Source: Pilasporangium apinafurcum (Eukaryota > Oomycota > Peronosporomycetes > Pythiales > Pythiaceae). Taken from it: a stretch of DNA of 64,000 nt. The notes below the pieces were generated by a model. The model was given only the letters and a program-made list of their open reading frames with translations. It searched no databases and was not told where the DNA came from. The DNA is taken from NCBI GenBank assembly GCA_001600495.1, contig BCKE01000062.1:1-64000 (forward strand). The letters run 5' to 3'. Below, in pieces: positions 20,621 through 30,658 of this stretch. Each line of letters opens with the position of its first letter. Within the stretch, counting starts at the first letter, position 1. Made by a program: the position numbers and the translations under genes.

Positions 20621-21748
20621 GTTGATTTCCCCACACTGAGAACAAGTCTTTGTTGTATAATGCTCCTCACAGTCGACCACGCGTCCGCCTGATGTTTCCG
20701 TGTTGTAACTAAGTAGCTTCTTGAACTTATAATGAGACCATGTGAGCATTTTTCTTGACGTCTTGCTTGAAATTTGTTTTTGCTTGGACGTCAGCTCTGA
20801 TGTACCAAAAGTTGGAAGAAGGACTTCATGGTGGTTGTCCGACAACCACTTGGAGACTTTGTGATGTGCATCCGACATCATTGCTTTCATTCGTTGAAAA
20901 AGCCTGTAAATTCTCTCTCTTATGTGACGACATTTTCGTTTGGACTCTTCTTGAGACAACTGAGACTGGAGACGATTGACCAACAGACAGCGGTTGAACA
21001 TTGCGTCCTTGGCGTTGTCCACGTTTAACGCCATGCCATGAGGGTCGTACAGTGTGATGAAGCTACAGACTCCTGGGTCAATTGCACAGATTCCAATGGA
21101 GTCTGTCTGCTCAAGTTCTTTTACTCGAGGAATGCAGATATAGTAACGATCTTCTCGAGTTCGTTGTAGGCGGATTGAATACTCGAGTGCTGGAAGTCGA
21201 CCTTTGATCTTAACCCCTTCATTCTTAGAGAAACCAAAATATCGTGAACAGAATCGAAGTTGACCTTCGGAGAACTCTATGTATTGAGGGTGAATTTCAA
21301 TCGAAGTCGAGTTATCCTTTCTTGATTTGAACCTCAACTGAGGAAACGATGTCTTCTTTTCTTTGTCCTTTTGGGATTCGAATCGAGCTTTCGATGAGTC
21401 GAGCGCTTTGACGAAATCTCTGTAGGTTGAAATCATGGCCACTGATGGAGCGTTCAGATCATATTCCGGAAGATACTTAGCCAACGAATGCTTTTGAGCG
21501 ATCGGAAGATATTTCGCATTCAGCTCTTTCAGTGACAACTTATAGCAGTCATCTCTCGACAGTTCGACAATCTTGTTATAGATTGCTCGATGGGTACCAA
21601 ACATCTTGCGGAGAAGTTGTTTCTGTTCCTTCGTTGGATCTAACCTCACTTTCACAGTGCTATTCGGACTTGGTTTGTTTCTCTTGCGTCGTATGCTCTT
21701 CGGAGGTCGGAGATCAGAGTCTTCTGAGCATTTCTGCCTTCCTTCCAT
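20450..21748 (-). CDS. TnpB/Fanzor2 RNA-guided nuclease, intact frame
   Basis: The frame is open from 21931, but the first 60 codons overlap the recombinase remnant in another frame. The ATG at 21748 gives 432 residues, the normal TnpB size. In the numbering of the long frame, the basic N-terminal K-V-R-L-D-P-T-K-E-Q start of TnpB is at 94. RuvC-I I-D-P-G-V has Asp285. The usual RuvC-II position reads L-P-T-F-G-T-S-E-L (371-380). Glu423, just before Y-T-T-K-T-C-S-Q-C-G, matches the relocated catalytic Glu known in Fanzors. The zinc ribbon has C430, C433, C448 and C451, and RuvC-III is D-R-D-V-N-A-A-R-N (456-464). No stop or frameshift is present, unlike tnpA beside it. No nuclear localisation motif is certain, though R-R-K-R-N-K-P (81-87) is a candidate. 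Activity would need its guide RNA. Confidence 0.88.
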   Translation of the reverse strand: MEGRQKCSEDSDLRPPKSIRRKRNKPSPNSTVKVRLDPTKEQKQLLRKMFGTHRAIYNKIVELSRDDCYKLSLKELNAKYLPIAQKHSLAKYLPEYDLNAPSVAMISTYRDFVKALDSSKARFESQKDKEKKTSFPQLRFKSRKDNSTSIEIHPQYIEFSEGQLRFCSRYFGFSKNEGVKIKGRLPALEYSIRLQRTREDRYYICIPRVKELEQTDSIGICAIDPGVCSFITLYDPHGMALNVDNAKDAMFNRCLLVNRLQSQLSQEESKRKCRHIRERIYRLFQRMKAMMSDAHHKVSKWLSDNHHEVLLPTFGTSELTSKQKQISSKTSRKMLTWSHYKFKKLLSYNTETSGGRVVDCEEHYTTKTCSQCGEINHTIEHQKVFQCPHCKFVLDRDVNAARNIFLANEHLLSWTHQVQVSETPTPRSSSLS

Positions 21749-21779
21749 TTCTTCTGATAACAAAGACGTTAACACGAGA

Positions 21780-22334
21780 CTAGAGGTCTTCTTGGCGTTC
21801 TCTTGCTTCCATGTCTTCGTTGTTGTCTTCATAAAGTTGTTGGTCAGCGTGAACCACGACTTGGATGCTATGTTCTTTACACATTTGTGCGAGGAGTCCA
21901 TATTCAAATCGATCTTGGATGGTAACCACAATCCTCGAGATCTACTATTTACGTGCCATTTCCATCAATCTGGATAGACCTGGCTTGCTTTCCTTGAGAC
22001 CGGAACCGATGTCGGCAGCGAGTTTACTATCTGTGAAAGCAGTCGATAGCAATGCTTTCTGTCGTACAAGATCGAATACTTGATTTCTTGATAATACTCG
22101 ATAAAAATCGATCGTCAATCTTTGTCAATATCGAAGTTGGAAGGATAAAATGACATCTTTTCCTTGTTCCAATCGATCACCAATCGATTCAAGATCTTAG
22201 AACCACATTCTGCGCCCGCTATCGCTTGAGATAGTTCTGGGGTTAACCAAATCTAGAAGTTCTCATCCTCTAATGGTTTCAGGATGGATATCAAATATTT
22301 CTCTAACTTTGGCAGAGGATCCATACTTGGTCAT
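21780..22334 (-). pseudogene. IS607 TnpA serine recombinase, inactivated
   Basis: About 185 codons in one frame, interrupted by five stop codons. The N-terminus (K-V-R-E-I-F-D-I-H-P-E-T-I-R) is the MerR-like helix-turn-helix of IS607 TnpA, and S-S-D-S-G-R-R corresponds to the T-P-G-G-H-R-R wing. The catalytic domain shows F-Y-R-V-L-S-R-N-Q, where the family has R-V-S-S; the nucleophile position is Leu. It continues D-I-G-S-G-L-K, then I-V-V-T-I-Q-D-R-F, the equivalents of D-V-G-S-G-L and V-V-x-x-x-D-R-L. It ends Q-E-D-L-stop about 30 bp before the nuclease ATG. The copy near 58.8 kb keeps R-V-S-S. The protein can no longer mobilise this element. Confidence 0.85.
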
Positions 22335-22624
22335 GTCTTTCGACTGAAATCGATGTCGTGGCTTGGTAGCAAATTCATAAGTGAGATGGAAGACAGTTAG
22401 CCACCAGTCTGGACTTGAAAGTTTACAGCTATGGGTGATATGCAGAGTGACGTATTAAGGATGAAGAGCCACCGCGTGGCATTATTCAAGTGCTGTCGCT
22501 GCCTGTCACAGGTTGTGCAATAGTGTTTGCTTAAAGATTCCACTCTCTAATGGTAGCGGTGAACACTATTAAATGCCTGTGTACGACTTAGTGGTGTGTC
22601 AACGGTAATACTACAGGGATGGAC

Positions 22625-22904
22625 GCACGCAAGATTCCTGCTGTTCCATATAATCTCATATCTGTGATCTTTGCCTCTCTTTCGCACCGATACTACCGTG
22701 CCACATTTTCTGGACAGTCATTTTGATTCTCCACGCACTCGATCTCCTCGGGGATGCACTGTCATCGCTTCGCATCTGTTCTTGAAAAGAAGAATGGCGT
22801 TCATTGCGGAGAATTGGAAACAAGTTTCTGCTTCTATCGATAGAGAGGAAAAAACACATCAAAGTATATCCCACCGGTGGGAGAAGTGGGGGAATAAAGG
22901 TTAA
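22625..22904 (+). repeat. dispersed repeat, copy 1, with transposon-like end
   Basis: This segment recurs inverted at 48170-48420. Its right end, GGGGAATAAAGG (22889-22900), is identical to the right TIR of the Fanzor1 element and is followed by TTAA. A perfect palindrome CCCACCGGTGGG (22870-22881) lies just inside. The other end, near 22625, has no matching inverted terminus that I can find. It may be a solo end of a related non-autonomous transposon. Confidence 0.55.
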
Positions 22905-24570
22905 AAGAACATGTCTTTCTGGATCCGGATTGTCCACATGAATACAATGAAGTGCTACAACGAGTTTTCGTCAATAGTGATCTTCTGTATCCAAGGAATG
23001 ATAAAAGCTTGCAGCTATGGCGTTAGGGTTCTTCTGTGGCGAGCTGCAGACGATCAGACTGATTATCATATTGGACGACAGTGAGTTAGGTTGTCAGGAT
23101 TCTTATACAACAATGATCATTCATTCGGCAATAAGTCAACCAAGACCAACCACAAAACCCAATTTTGGCGCTAGCCAGCATTAGCAGAACAAAGCCAAGA
23201 CTTCAAATTTGCAAGACGAAGAGAATGACGGTGTGGGTTGGAAGTAGTATAGTCGGTATTAATATCTGCTTTGTGCGAGGATACATGCGATACTTTAACA
23301 TTCAATATTTGTATGTGTTGTTGCTTTTGTATGTGAACCTGATCATGTTGCCGGCGTCATGCATAGAGCCCAGAGTACCCTACTCAACCTTGATGTCAAT
23401 GCTCAAGTGCAGTGAATCACTTCCCCGATGATGCAATTGCCTGATGTTACATCAAAATCCGTACCGGAAGAGTGAGAAAGGGGTGGAAATTGTGAAAAGG
23501 ATCCTGAAACACCTGGTTCTGGTTTCCATTCAATGCCAATGGACGGTGTGATATCTACGATTTGGTAACGACTGCAATGCTTCGCTCAAACACCTCGCGA
23601 ATACCAAGTACTCGCTTGGATTCGCTTGAGAAATCCCTGGCCGAGGCGCTCAAGCCTGAACATGAGAATGGAGCAACGAAGATGTTGAAGTGTCGCTTGG
23701 GTCTTTATTAATTTCAGTTACTTTGGTGAGACAAATAGACCAAGGCGCGTTATTCTAGTTTGCTCCGATACTCCAGTGAAATCAAGCGAAGTCTCTGTAC
23801 GTAAATACTTCAAAATGTGGAGTAAACTTGCGTAAGTTTGCTATGCAGATCAAAACATGCAGCCGTCTACCCGAAAAGGGCACTTTGATGCAATTTTTAA
23901 GTACTGTTAAACACTTCGAGCACTGAATGCGACTAAAAGTTCACTTGGCGGACTGATCACATCTCTTGATCATAGAGCTAGAGGTGTCGCGCATTTGTCC
24001 TCTTTCTCCAGACACTCTCGCAAGCATGGAAGAGGGGATCTACCAGCGAATGAGGAACCATTGATATCTTGTGAATTGTCAGTCTATCAGAGCAAGAGCA
24101 AGTCCGAGACACCTAGAGCGAAAGATGATCCAGTTGGTGCGAATCAGCAGAGAAGAAACCATTGCAAGAGGACGATTATGTTAGATGAGCAAACATACAC
24201 ACGAAATATAATGATAGAGAATCATGGCACCTTCTGCAATACGATTGGTTGCATACTACGTCACTACTGATCATGAATCGATCAAATCGTTTCGCTGCGA
24301 TTCAATTATCCAACATATTTATCTGTGGCTTCTGTGAGTGAAGTGCAAAGTCCCAATGAAATCGTGCCACAGGAGCCACTTCACAACTTTCATCACCACA
24401 GTGGGGGTTACATAGGACCCGTTGAATTAGTCGGAGTAAAAAAAGTTATCAATCCCTCCATGTTGTAACCAGGTGTATAAACCCACACAACCACAAACCG
24501 AAATTAAAATGTGTTGCACAATAAGAGTGCTCTGCAACTTTTGGCAAGTTCTTTTCACTATAAGACCGCT
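22905..24570. other. intergenic, no recognisable gene
   Basis: Short frames only (for example 23165-23431 and 23995-24270), interrupted and without a recognised domain. No tRNA or clear repeat found. Confidence 0.45.
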
Positions 24571-26049
24571 TCATAGCGCAGCGGCATCGGCCTCTTCGCA
24601 GCTCATACCTTTCCTACCATTCTGTGGAATATACCAGCAATGCTTGACCGCAATTCCGCCGATTACCGATGCCGAGACGTCCTTATTCATGATCCACTGG
24701 TCGTCAAATGTCAGAAACCGCAACTGGAGCCACTTGGGCGAGACTTTCAAGTCAAAAATCCCATACGGATAGTTTCCCGCTGCCCACACGTTCTCGATAT
24801 AATCTTTGGCAAACGGCGGGATGCCACTAGGAGATTCGTTTTGAATGCCACCACCCGCACCATTCTCGACGAAATGAGTATGAAAACTCGAGTAGTCGTG
24901 CTTCTCACCGTGCGTGTGGCCATACAAAAAGAGCTGAATGCCTAATCCATCCAAGATATCGAACCATTTCTGTGCTTGTTCCGGGGCAAAGTGGTTGTAC
25001 GGTGAATAGTGGGTGTTGACGATCTTCCACGTTGCGTTTGAGGCCTTAACGGCTTCGACCAGTCGATTCCGAGAGTCCAGCCCCCAAGCTCGCAATTGCT
25101 TCATGCAGGCATCGTACATGCCCGTATCTCCTCCCGCACATGCTGCCTGGCCACGGATGACATTGTCACACTGGTCGTCATCGCCCCCAGAGTAGCCATA
25201 GCACTGACAGCAAATCTGCGCAGCGCCATGCGAATCGGCATCGTTTGTGTCCAAGTTAAATATGTCAATTTGTAAGTTTGTGGTTGGATCTTGGAGTGTA
25301 TGAACGTAGAAATGGTCGGACATGAGCCACCGATTATCATTCGGACTTATATATTGTGCCTGCAGTGTAAATTTCTGGTTAAGGTTGTACAACATCTCCT
25401 CAGTCGATGTGCACATCGCTGGCGAATCGCCACTAGCGCAGAGAAAACTAGCGCCGCCATAGTCGTGGTTACCCATGACATTGATCCACGGGATACCTTG
25501 GAGGCTCACGTCACTGTATTTGGTCTCAAATGTCTCTTGGAAACGGTACATTTGGTCACTAGCGCTCTGAAGACCCGTCCAATAGAAGTTATCACCATGA
25601 CCAATGACCACTGATGGCCTCGGCTGTAGTTGTTGGGCTGCCAACCCGAGTAACGAGGCTGTATACTCCATGGCATTATAGTCCAAAACCGTGTAGTGCT
25701 TGCGACGCGAGCAGCAAGAACCACCTTCTTTCGCGACCGTCCGCCCCCAGTCTCCAATCGCCAGTGCTGTGACCGAGTATGTCTCATTCAAAGGGTTCGT
25801 TAGCTTCTCCTCGGGTACTTTGGCCTCTGTTTCGTTCAGTTTTGCCCAGCGCCTATGGAGGGGTTTCTTGGTGGATGAAGTGCCATCATTTCCATGTGTC
25901 TTCTTGTGTGAATCATGTGGATGCGTATCCGCTGCGCGTCTAGTGCTGGCGTCTGACGAAGTGGTCGATACCACAATGGCGATGATCGCAGCTATGATCG
26001 CACACGCGACGATGGCGGCAGTCACTACGAGTGTTCTCTTCCGGGTCAT
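24571..26049 (-). CDS. purple acid phosphatase-like metallophosphoesterase, signal-anchored
   Basis: Single-exon gene of 492 residues from the ATG at 26049 (the frame extends six codons further but from TTG). A basic N-terminus followed by a long hydrophobic stretch (about residues 6-30, V-V-T-A-A-I-V-A-C-A-I-I) is a type II signal anchor. The catalytic domain then faces the lumen or outside. All five metal-binding blocks of the tartrate-resistant (ACP5-like) group are present: G-D-W-G, G-D-N-F-Y, G-N-H-D-Y, N-T-H-Y-S and G-H-T-H-G. An extra Cys-rich loop, C-C-Q-C, lies between blocks three and four. The expected reaction is hydrolysis of phosphomonoesters at an Fe/metal centre. Divergent from the LRR gene, 301 bp between starts. 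Confidence 0.92.
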   Translation of the reverse strand: MTRKRTLVVTAAIVACAIIAAIIAIVVSTTSSDASTRRAADTHPHDSHKKTHGNDGTSSTKKPLHRRWAKLNETEAKVPEEKLTNPLNETYSVTALAIGDWGRTVAKEGGSCCSRRKHYTVLDYNAMEYTASLLGLAAQQLQPRPSVVIGHGDNFYWTGLQSASDQMYRFQETFETKYSDVSLQGIPWINVMGNHDYGGASFLCASGDSPAMCTSTEEMLYNLNQKFTLQAQYISPNDNRWLMSDHFYVHTLQDPTTNLQIDIFNLDTNDADSHGAAQICCQCYGYSGGDDDQCDNVIRGQAACAGGDTGMYDACMKQLRAWGLDSRNRLVEAVKASNATWKIVNTHYSPYNHFAPEQAQKWFDILDGLGIQLFLYGHTHGEKHDYSSFHTHFVENGAGGGIQNESPSGIPPFAKDYIENVWAAGNYPYGIFDLKVSPKWLQLRFLTFDDQWIMNKDVSASVIGGIAVKHCWYIPQNGRKGMSCEEADAAAL

Positions 26050-26350
26050 CTCTCTACGATTGAGCAATGGAAATTCACAGATGAGTCTGCATTTGTAGAT
26101 TCGTCCGAAATCGAAGAAGAGTTGAAATCTCCATGTCCATCAGTAGTCCATCAAACCAAGAAAAGGTATGTGAGACCTTGGAAACTGTGGTCATCTTCAA
26201 CCATGTCCAATTCAACCAATCATTGTAGTTTGTGGGGATATATTCGACCAATGATGGGAGAAGGATGGTCCGTTACACCATCGTAACGACTTTTTGATGA
26301 GTGTCGACGCTGAGCATCTTCAGCGATAGGAACGGATCACTCTTTTCAGT

Positions 26351-29300
26351 ATGAAGAAGGATTCGGGCCATTCTTACCAGCGAAGACCATCAAGCCAGCA
26401 ACTGCGCAGATGTGAACCGCTCGCAATTGTTGGTGATCAAGCTGCAATACTGAGCAAAGAGCAACAACTCCAGGACGACTTGAAGCCACAGCAGCAAGAG
26501 CAGAAGAATGAACACCATTTGGCCACAGTGCCATCCTCTCCTTCGTCATGTGTGCAACACCACCATCACGAGCAGCAGCAGAAAGCAACGCTGCGTGTTA
26601 CCGACGTTTCTCGGATGAAATCCATGATGATCAAAGTGCGGCGGCGGATGCAGAAGAAAATGCTGCGAACAGCGATTGTGGCTGAAGAAGACATTGAAAC
26701 CCAAGAACTAGAGGAATCTGCTAATTTACTACCACTCGCAAACCCAACCGCTACAATATCAATAGGCAAAAGTATGAAGAGTCAATCACACGAGTGCCAG
26801 CCGATCGTGACGTTTGAAACGAGAGACAGCAAGTGGAAGGCAGTGATCGATGGCGATATCGAGCAGTTCATGTACCCGAGCTTACGGCTGGAGACGTTGT
26901 ACACAAGCGCATCGGAACCAACGTTGGACAGAAACACTCACAGTCAAAACAAGAAACATGATGCAGCGCTGAGTTCTATACCTTCTGCTGAGCAAGTTAG
27001 ACAGGTTCTTGCGTCTGCTACAAAAGTCAAGTGGGAAGTGGAACGACGATACCAGAACGCAACACAGTCTGGCCCAGTGGACGGACATCCCCGCGTAACT
27101 GACAGTGAATATAAGCGTCTACAATTCGACAAGCAGCTGGAACGAGCGGAAGCACTGCTACAGAAGCAGGAAATGGCGGAGCTGCAGGCGAAACGGCTAT
27201 ACGATTTGCAATATCGAGCCAAGACTGCGACCACTACAGCGAATACAGTAGTGAAGATTGAACCAGAGGATGAGGAAGTGCTAGCAGCGAAACGAAGGCG
27301 AGCATCATCATTGTATCGCCCGCATGTGATACCAAACCAACAAATGATTCCGCGGCTGCCACAGACGCGAAAGTACGTGCTTCTTTCTTGACGTTGTTTT
27401 TTGAATACGATGACCTCAATCCGTCTGTGCGTTTTTCTTATGTTTGTTAAAGAATCATAAAGGAGATCCAGCGACACACGACGAATCAGGGTCAGATTAA
27501 GTACTACGCCAACAAACAGAATCTTTTTACGAAATGGAAAAAGCTACAACTTTCACAACTGCATCAGCTGCCACCACAATCATTAACAGATCCAAAGGAG
27601 ACTGACGAAAAGAGCCCAAGTCTACGTTCAAATAGGCCGAGATCTGCCTTAGACACTCAACCATTTGAAGAAGACGACGATACGCAACAGCCGTACGGTG
27701 CATTGTCGCCTCGCTCGCTATTTTACCACGAGTGCGTCAAGCACCAGGTACTTCCTGAACCGATCTTCTCGCGCATTCACGAAGAATCAGTGACAACACC
27801 ACTCAGTCTGAATCCGACATCGTTCACGAGCGTCGCGGCCACGCTTGTTCAGGCCGTTCATGATAGAAATACGGAGCATGAAGACCTCGTGACGATGCCG
27901 AATGGGCGGATTGTGACCAAGAAGCATCATCTCGCATTGCATTTGCAGCATTTCGGATTGGGTGATGAGAAGACAAACGCGCTTTCAAAGTCGCTGCAGC
28001 ATTTCCACTCGATCCACGTGCTCGATTTGAGCAACAACCGGCTTACAGACACGTCCATCATCTCGTTGTTACAGAGTCTCGAGATAGCGTGGACGAACAC
28101 CAAGAATCGTTTTGGTTCTCTGCCACGGACAGGTGGTTCATCTGGTGCGAAACATCGGCTGTCGATGACACTGAATCACGTTGGAAGTGCTTATTTGAAT
28201 AGAAAGGGAAACGAGCTCAAAGTGCTCAATTTGAGTCAAAACGAGATTGGACGAGCGGGGTGTGCGCAGATCGCGCGGTTCCTTGGTATCTGTTGTATGC
28301 TGACGCACTTGGATCTCTCGCACACGAATTTGAGTGGCGATGAAGCGTTTGCACCATTGACAACTGCGATTGAATGGCACCCGACCCTACAGCACGTGAA
28401 TCTCTCGTACAATAAAATTGGCGAAAAAGGGGGATTGTTGCTGGGCAACATGATCACCCAACCGACATGCATGATCACGGAACTCAATATTTCATGGAAC
28501 CAGATCTGCCGCAGTGGCGCCATGGCGATTGGCGAAGCTCTACGCACTAATACGGCCATGAAGACACTTAATCTAGCGATGAATCGTTTCGGTGACGAAG
28601 GTGGGGAGCAATTGGCAGCAGCGATGGCAGCCAATACCTCGCTGACCGCTTTAGATTTGTCTCGGAACGCAATAGGTGGGGCTAGCGCCGTGGCATTTGG
28701 ATACTTTCTGCGGCAAAACACGTCACTACGACATTTACAGTTGCAAGACAATAGTTTGGGGTCAATAGGCGCAAAGGCGTTGTTTCGTGCCGTAGCGATG
28801 GGCTCACGCTGTGAAATTCATCTGTCAGTCCATGATATTGAGACGTCTGTCGAGAAGGACACGGTTTTCGATACAATGCTGCCATCGCTAGCGTCTCCGT
28901 ACGAACTGAAACTGGGCGAGTCACCATACGCATGTGCGGTTGCAAACGAGCTCTTTGATGCTGCGCTGCGCCGCGGGAGCTGTTTGCTCTCGGAGCTTTC
29001 GTTCACAGACAATCAGAATCCAAAGAAGCTTAAAAAAATTAACCTTGTAGTCGATGTCGATGCACAGTGTGTGTATGACGCTGCTACCCGGAAGCCTTGG
29101 AAATTGCCGAATTATGGAATTCTGTATGCAACAGCGATATTTACGCCATCGCCGATGCCTAAAACAACGCCCAATACCATAAATGAAGAGGTTTGCCTAG
29201 CACTAATCCGCATTATTAAACGAGGTTTCTCGCCTCGTGATATTGTGTCGCTGTTGGATTTGGTGCTGAGTGAGCTGTTCTTGACCACACAGCAAGCGAA

Positions 29301-30537
29301 TTTCTTTGTCACACATTTGAAGGGTACAGTCGATTTGGTTGAAGTTATTGGACGGCTGTGGCCGTGCTTGATCGATGGCGCAAATGTGTTCCAGTTTCTG
29401 CAGACGCACTTGAAACCTGCGGACCAGCGGCGGTTGATTGATGTTTTTGGAGCTTCAACAATTCAGTTTACGACTGCAAATCCCACAGGGCGGTGGTGCC
29501 TGGATCTTAGCGACTGTCGACAACGCAAAATTGTTTTGTGGTTCACGATGATCAACGCGTTCGAGGCAGCGCAGTCAGCTCGTTACCATCCAAAGCGCAC
29601 CGATAGCAGCCAATACGGCAAAGGGCTTAATTGGCGAAATGTGCATTTCAATCGCAAAGCCATTCGTCTCACTTATGATTTCTTCACCAAGTTGCCACGG
29701 TCAGGAATTCTAGAGTTTGATTTTGTCTCCACAGTAAGACACGAAGACCAATCAGCTGCACATAAGCTCACAGATGACGAGCTCGACCAGCTTATCAATC
29801 AAGTCGGTGCGGAAGTTTGCTCAATCTACATCCCCGTACATAAACGCAAGGACATTAAATATCAACTCGTCCTCTTGCACCTCGCCATCGCGGACAACTA
29901 TCTTACATGCCAACAGGCGCACCATGTAATGCAGCATTTCCCCAAGAATTACGACAAAAGCCGCCTCAAAGTCATACTGGCTGTGCATCGGATGCTCATT
30001 GACTTGGAAAATTTCGGCGAATTACTTGAACGACTTGTAGTGACTGATCGGCGGAAGGTGTACACGAGTTTGGGGTATTTGAACACGCTCAATCCGTTGC
30101 ATGTGGACATGGATTACGATGTGGATTTCGAGCGTGAAGACGAGAAAATGGTGCTCCGCGCGCTCGTGGATCTGTCGATGGCATGTCCGATGGACATGAT
30201 CCGCATTGAGAGCGAGCGGTCGGACGTGGTTGTGATTTATTCAATGTATCAAACGAATTCCGTGCCCTCAACCGGGAAGATTTTTTTCCGATACGTATCA
30301 CATGTGATGCCGAAAAGTCTCGAATGGTTGAAGAACCGGCAGCTGATTTATCGATATTTCCTTTGCGGCGACCGATTGAAGGCGCTGGGTGATGCAGCAC
30401 TTAATCTTTCATGCCTGAATACAAATCTGAGCGCCGCCTCTGCCGCTGTCACTGCTGCGACTGGGACTGCGAGTGGAACATCTTCCAGTAATGGAGGGCA
30501 ACGATCATCATTTGTAGCCATTACAGGGACTATGTAA
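26351..30537 (+). CDS. large leucine-rich-repeat protein (two exons)
   Basis: Exons 26351-27372 and 27453-30537 join through a GTACGT donor and a TTAAAG acceptor to 1368 residues. Residues 1-330 are low complexity (Gln-, Glu- and Lys-rich, with short coiled coils). About residues 490-700 hold at least seven RNase-inhibitor-type LRRs of 28 residues with the L-x-x-L-x-L-S-x-N pattern (L-N-L-S-Q-N-E-I-G, L-D-L-S-H-T-N-L, V-N-L-S-Y-N-K-I-G, L-N-I-S-W-N-Q-I). The C-terminal 500 residues are helical with repeated blocks resembling DUF4476-type modules (L-A-L-I-R-I-I-K-R-G-F, L-L-D-L-V-L-S-E). No signal peptide or membrane span, so cytoplasmic and probably a scaffold; no NACHT or kinase domain. The specific partner is unknown. 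Confidence 0.85.
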
Positions 30538-30658
30538 CCTATATAGTGTAACCTTAACTAAATTGCAATTAAATGAATGAGGACGAAATGAATTGCATCA
30601 ATTCATTTTCTAGTTGGTTCTGAAAGGGCAATTGCATTCAAGCTCAAGATCGAAAGCA

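Larger units (their letters stand above)
20412..22403 (-). mobile_element. IS607-type element with tnpA remnant and intact tnpB/Fanzor2
   Basis: Gene order on the minus strand is a serine recombinase remnant (22334-21780) followed directly by a TnpB-like gene (to 20450), the standard IS607 order. Limits are deduced by comparison with three other copies. The 3' part continues to at least 20412, where rc sequence CCCAAATAATAA matches the tails of the copies at 48.5 and 59.4 kb. The 5' part matches the copy at 58.2-59.1 kb up to about 22403. IS607 elements have no terminal inverted repeats and make no target duplication, so exact ends cannot be read from one copy. IS607 elements are bacterial in origin and known in some eukaryotes and giant viruses; horizontal origin is likely. 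Confidence 0.8.

Noticed and set aside
20412-22900. Taking 22900 as the 5' end of the IS607/Fanzor2 element
   Set aside because: The second copy loses homology at about 22403, and the 22.6-22.9 kb segment recurs separately at 48.2 kb, so it is a neighbouring repeat.
22905-24570. Searched for retroelement or transposase remnants
   Set aside because: No recognisable motif, terminal repeat or conserved block could be supported.
26944-27477. 177-codon antisense frame opposite the first LRR exon
   Set aside because: Low-complexity mirror of the Gln/Glu-rich coding strand; the sense gene is better supported.
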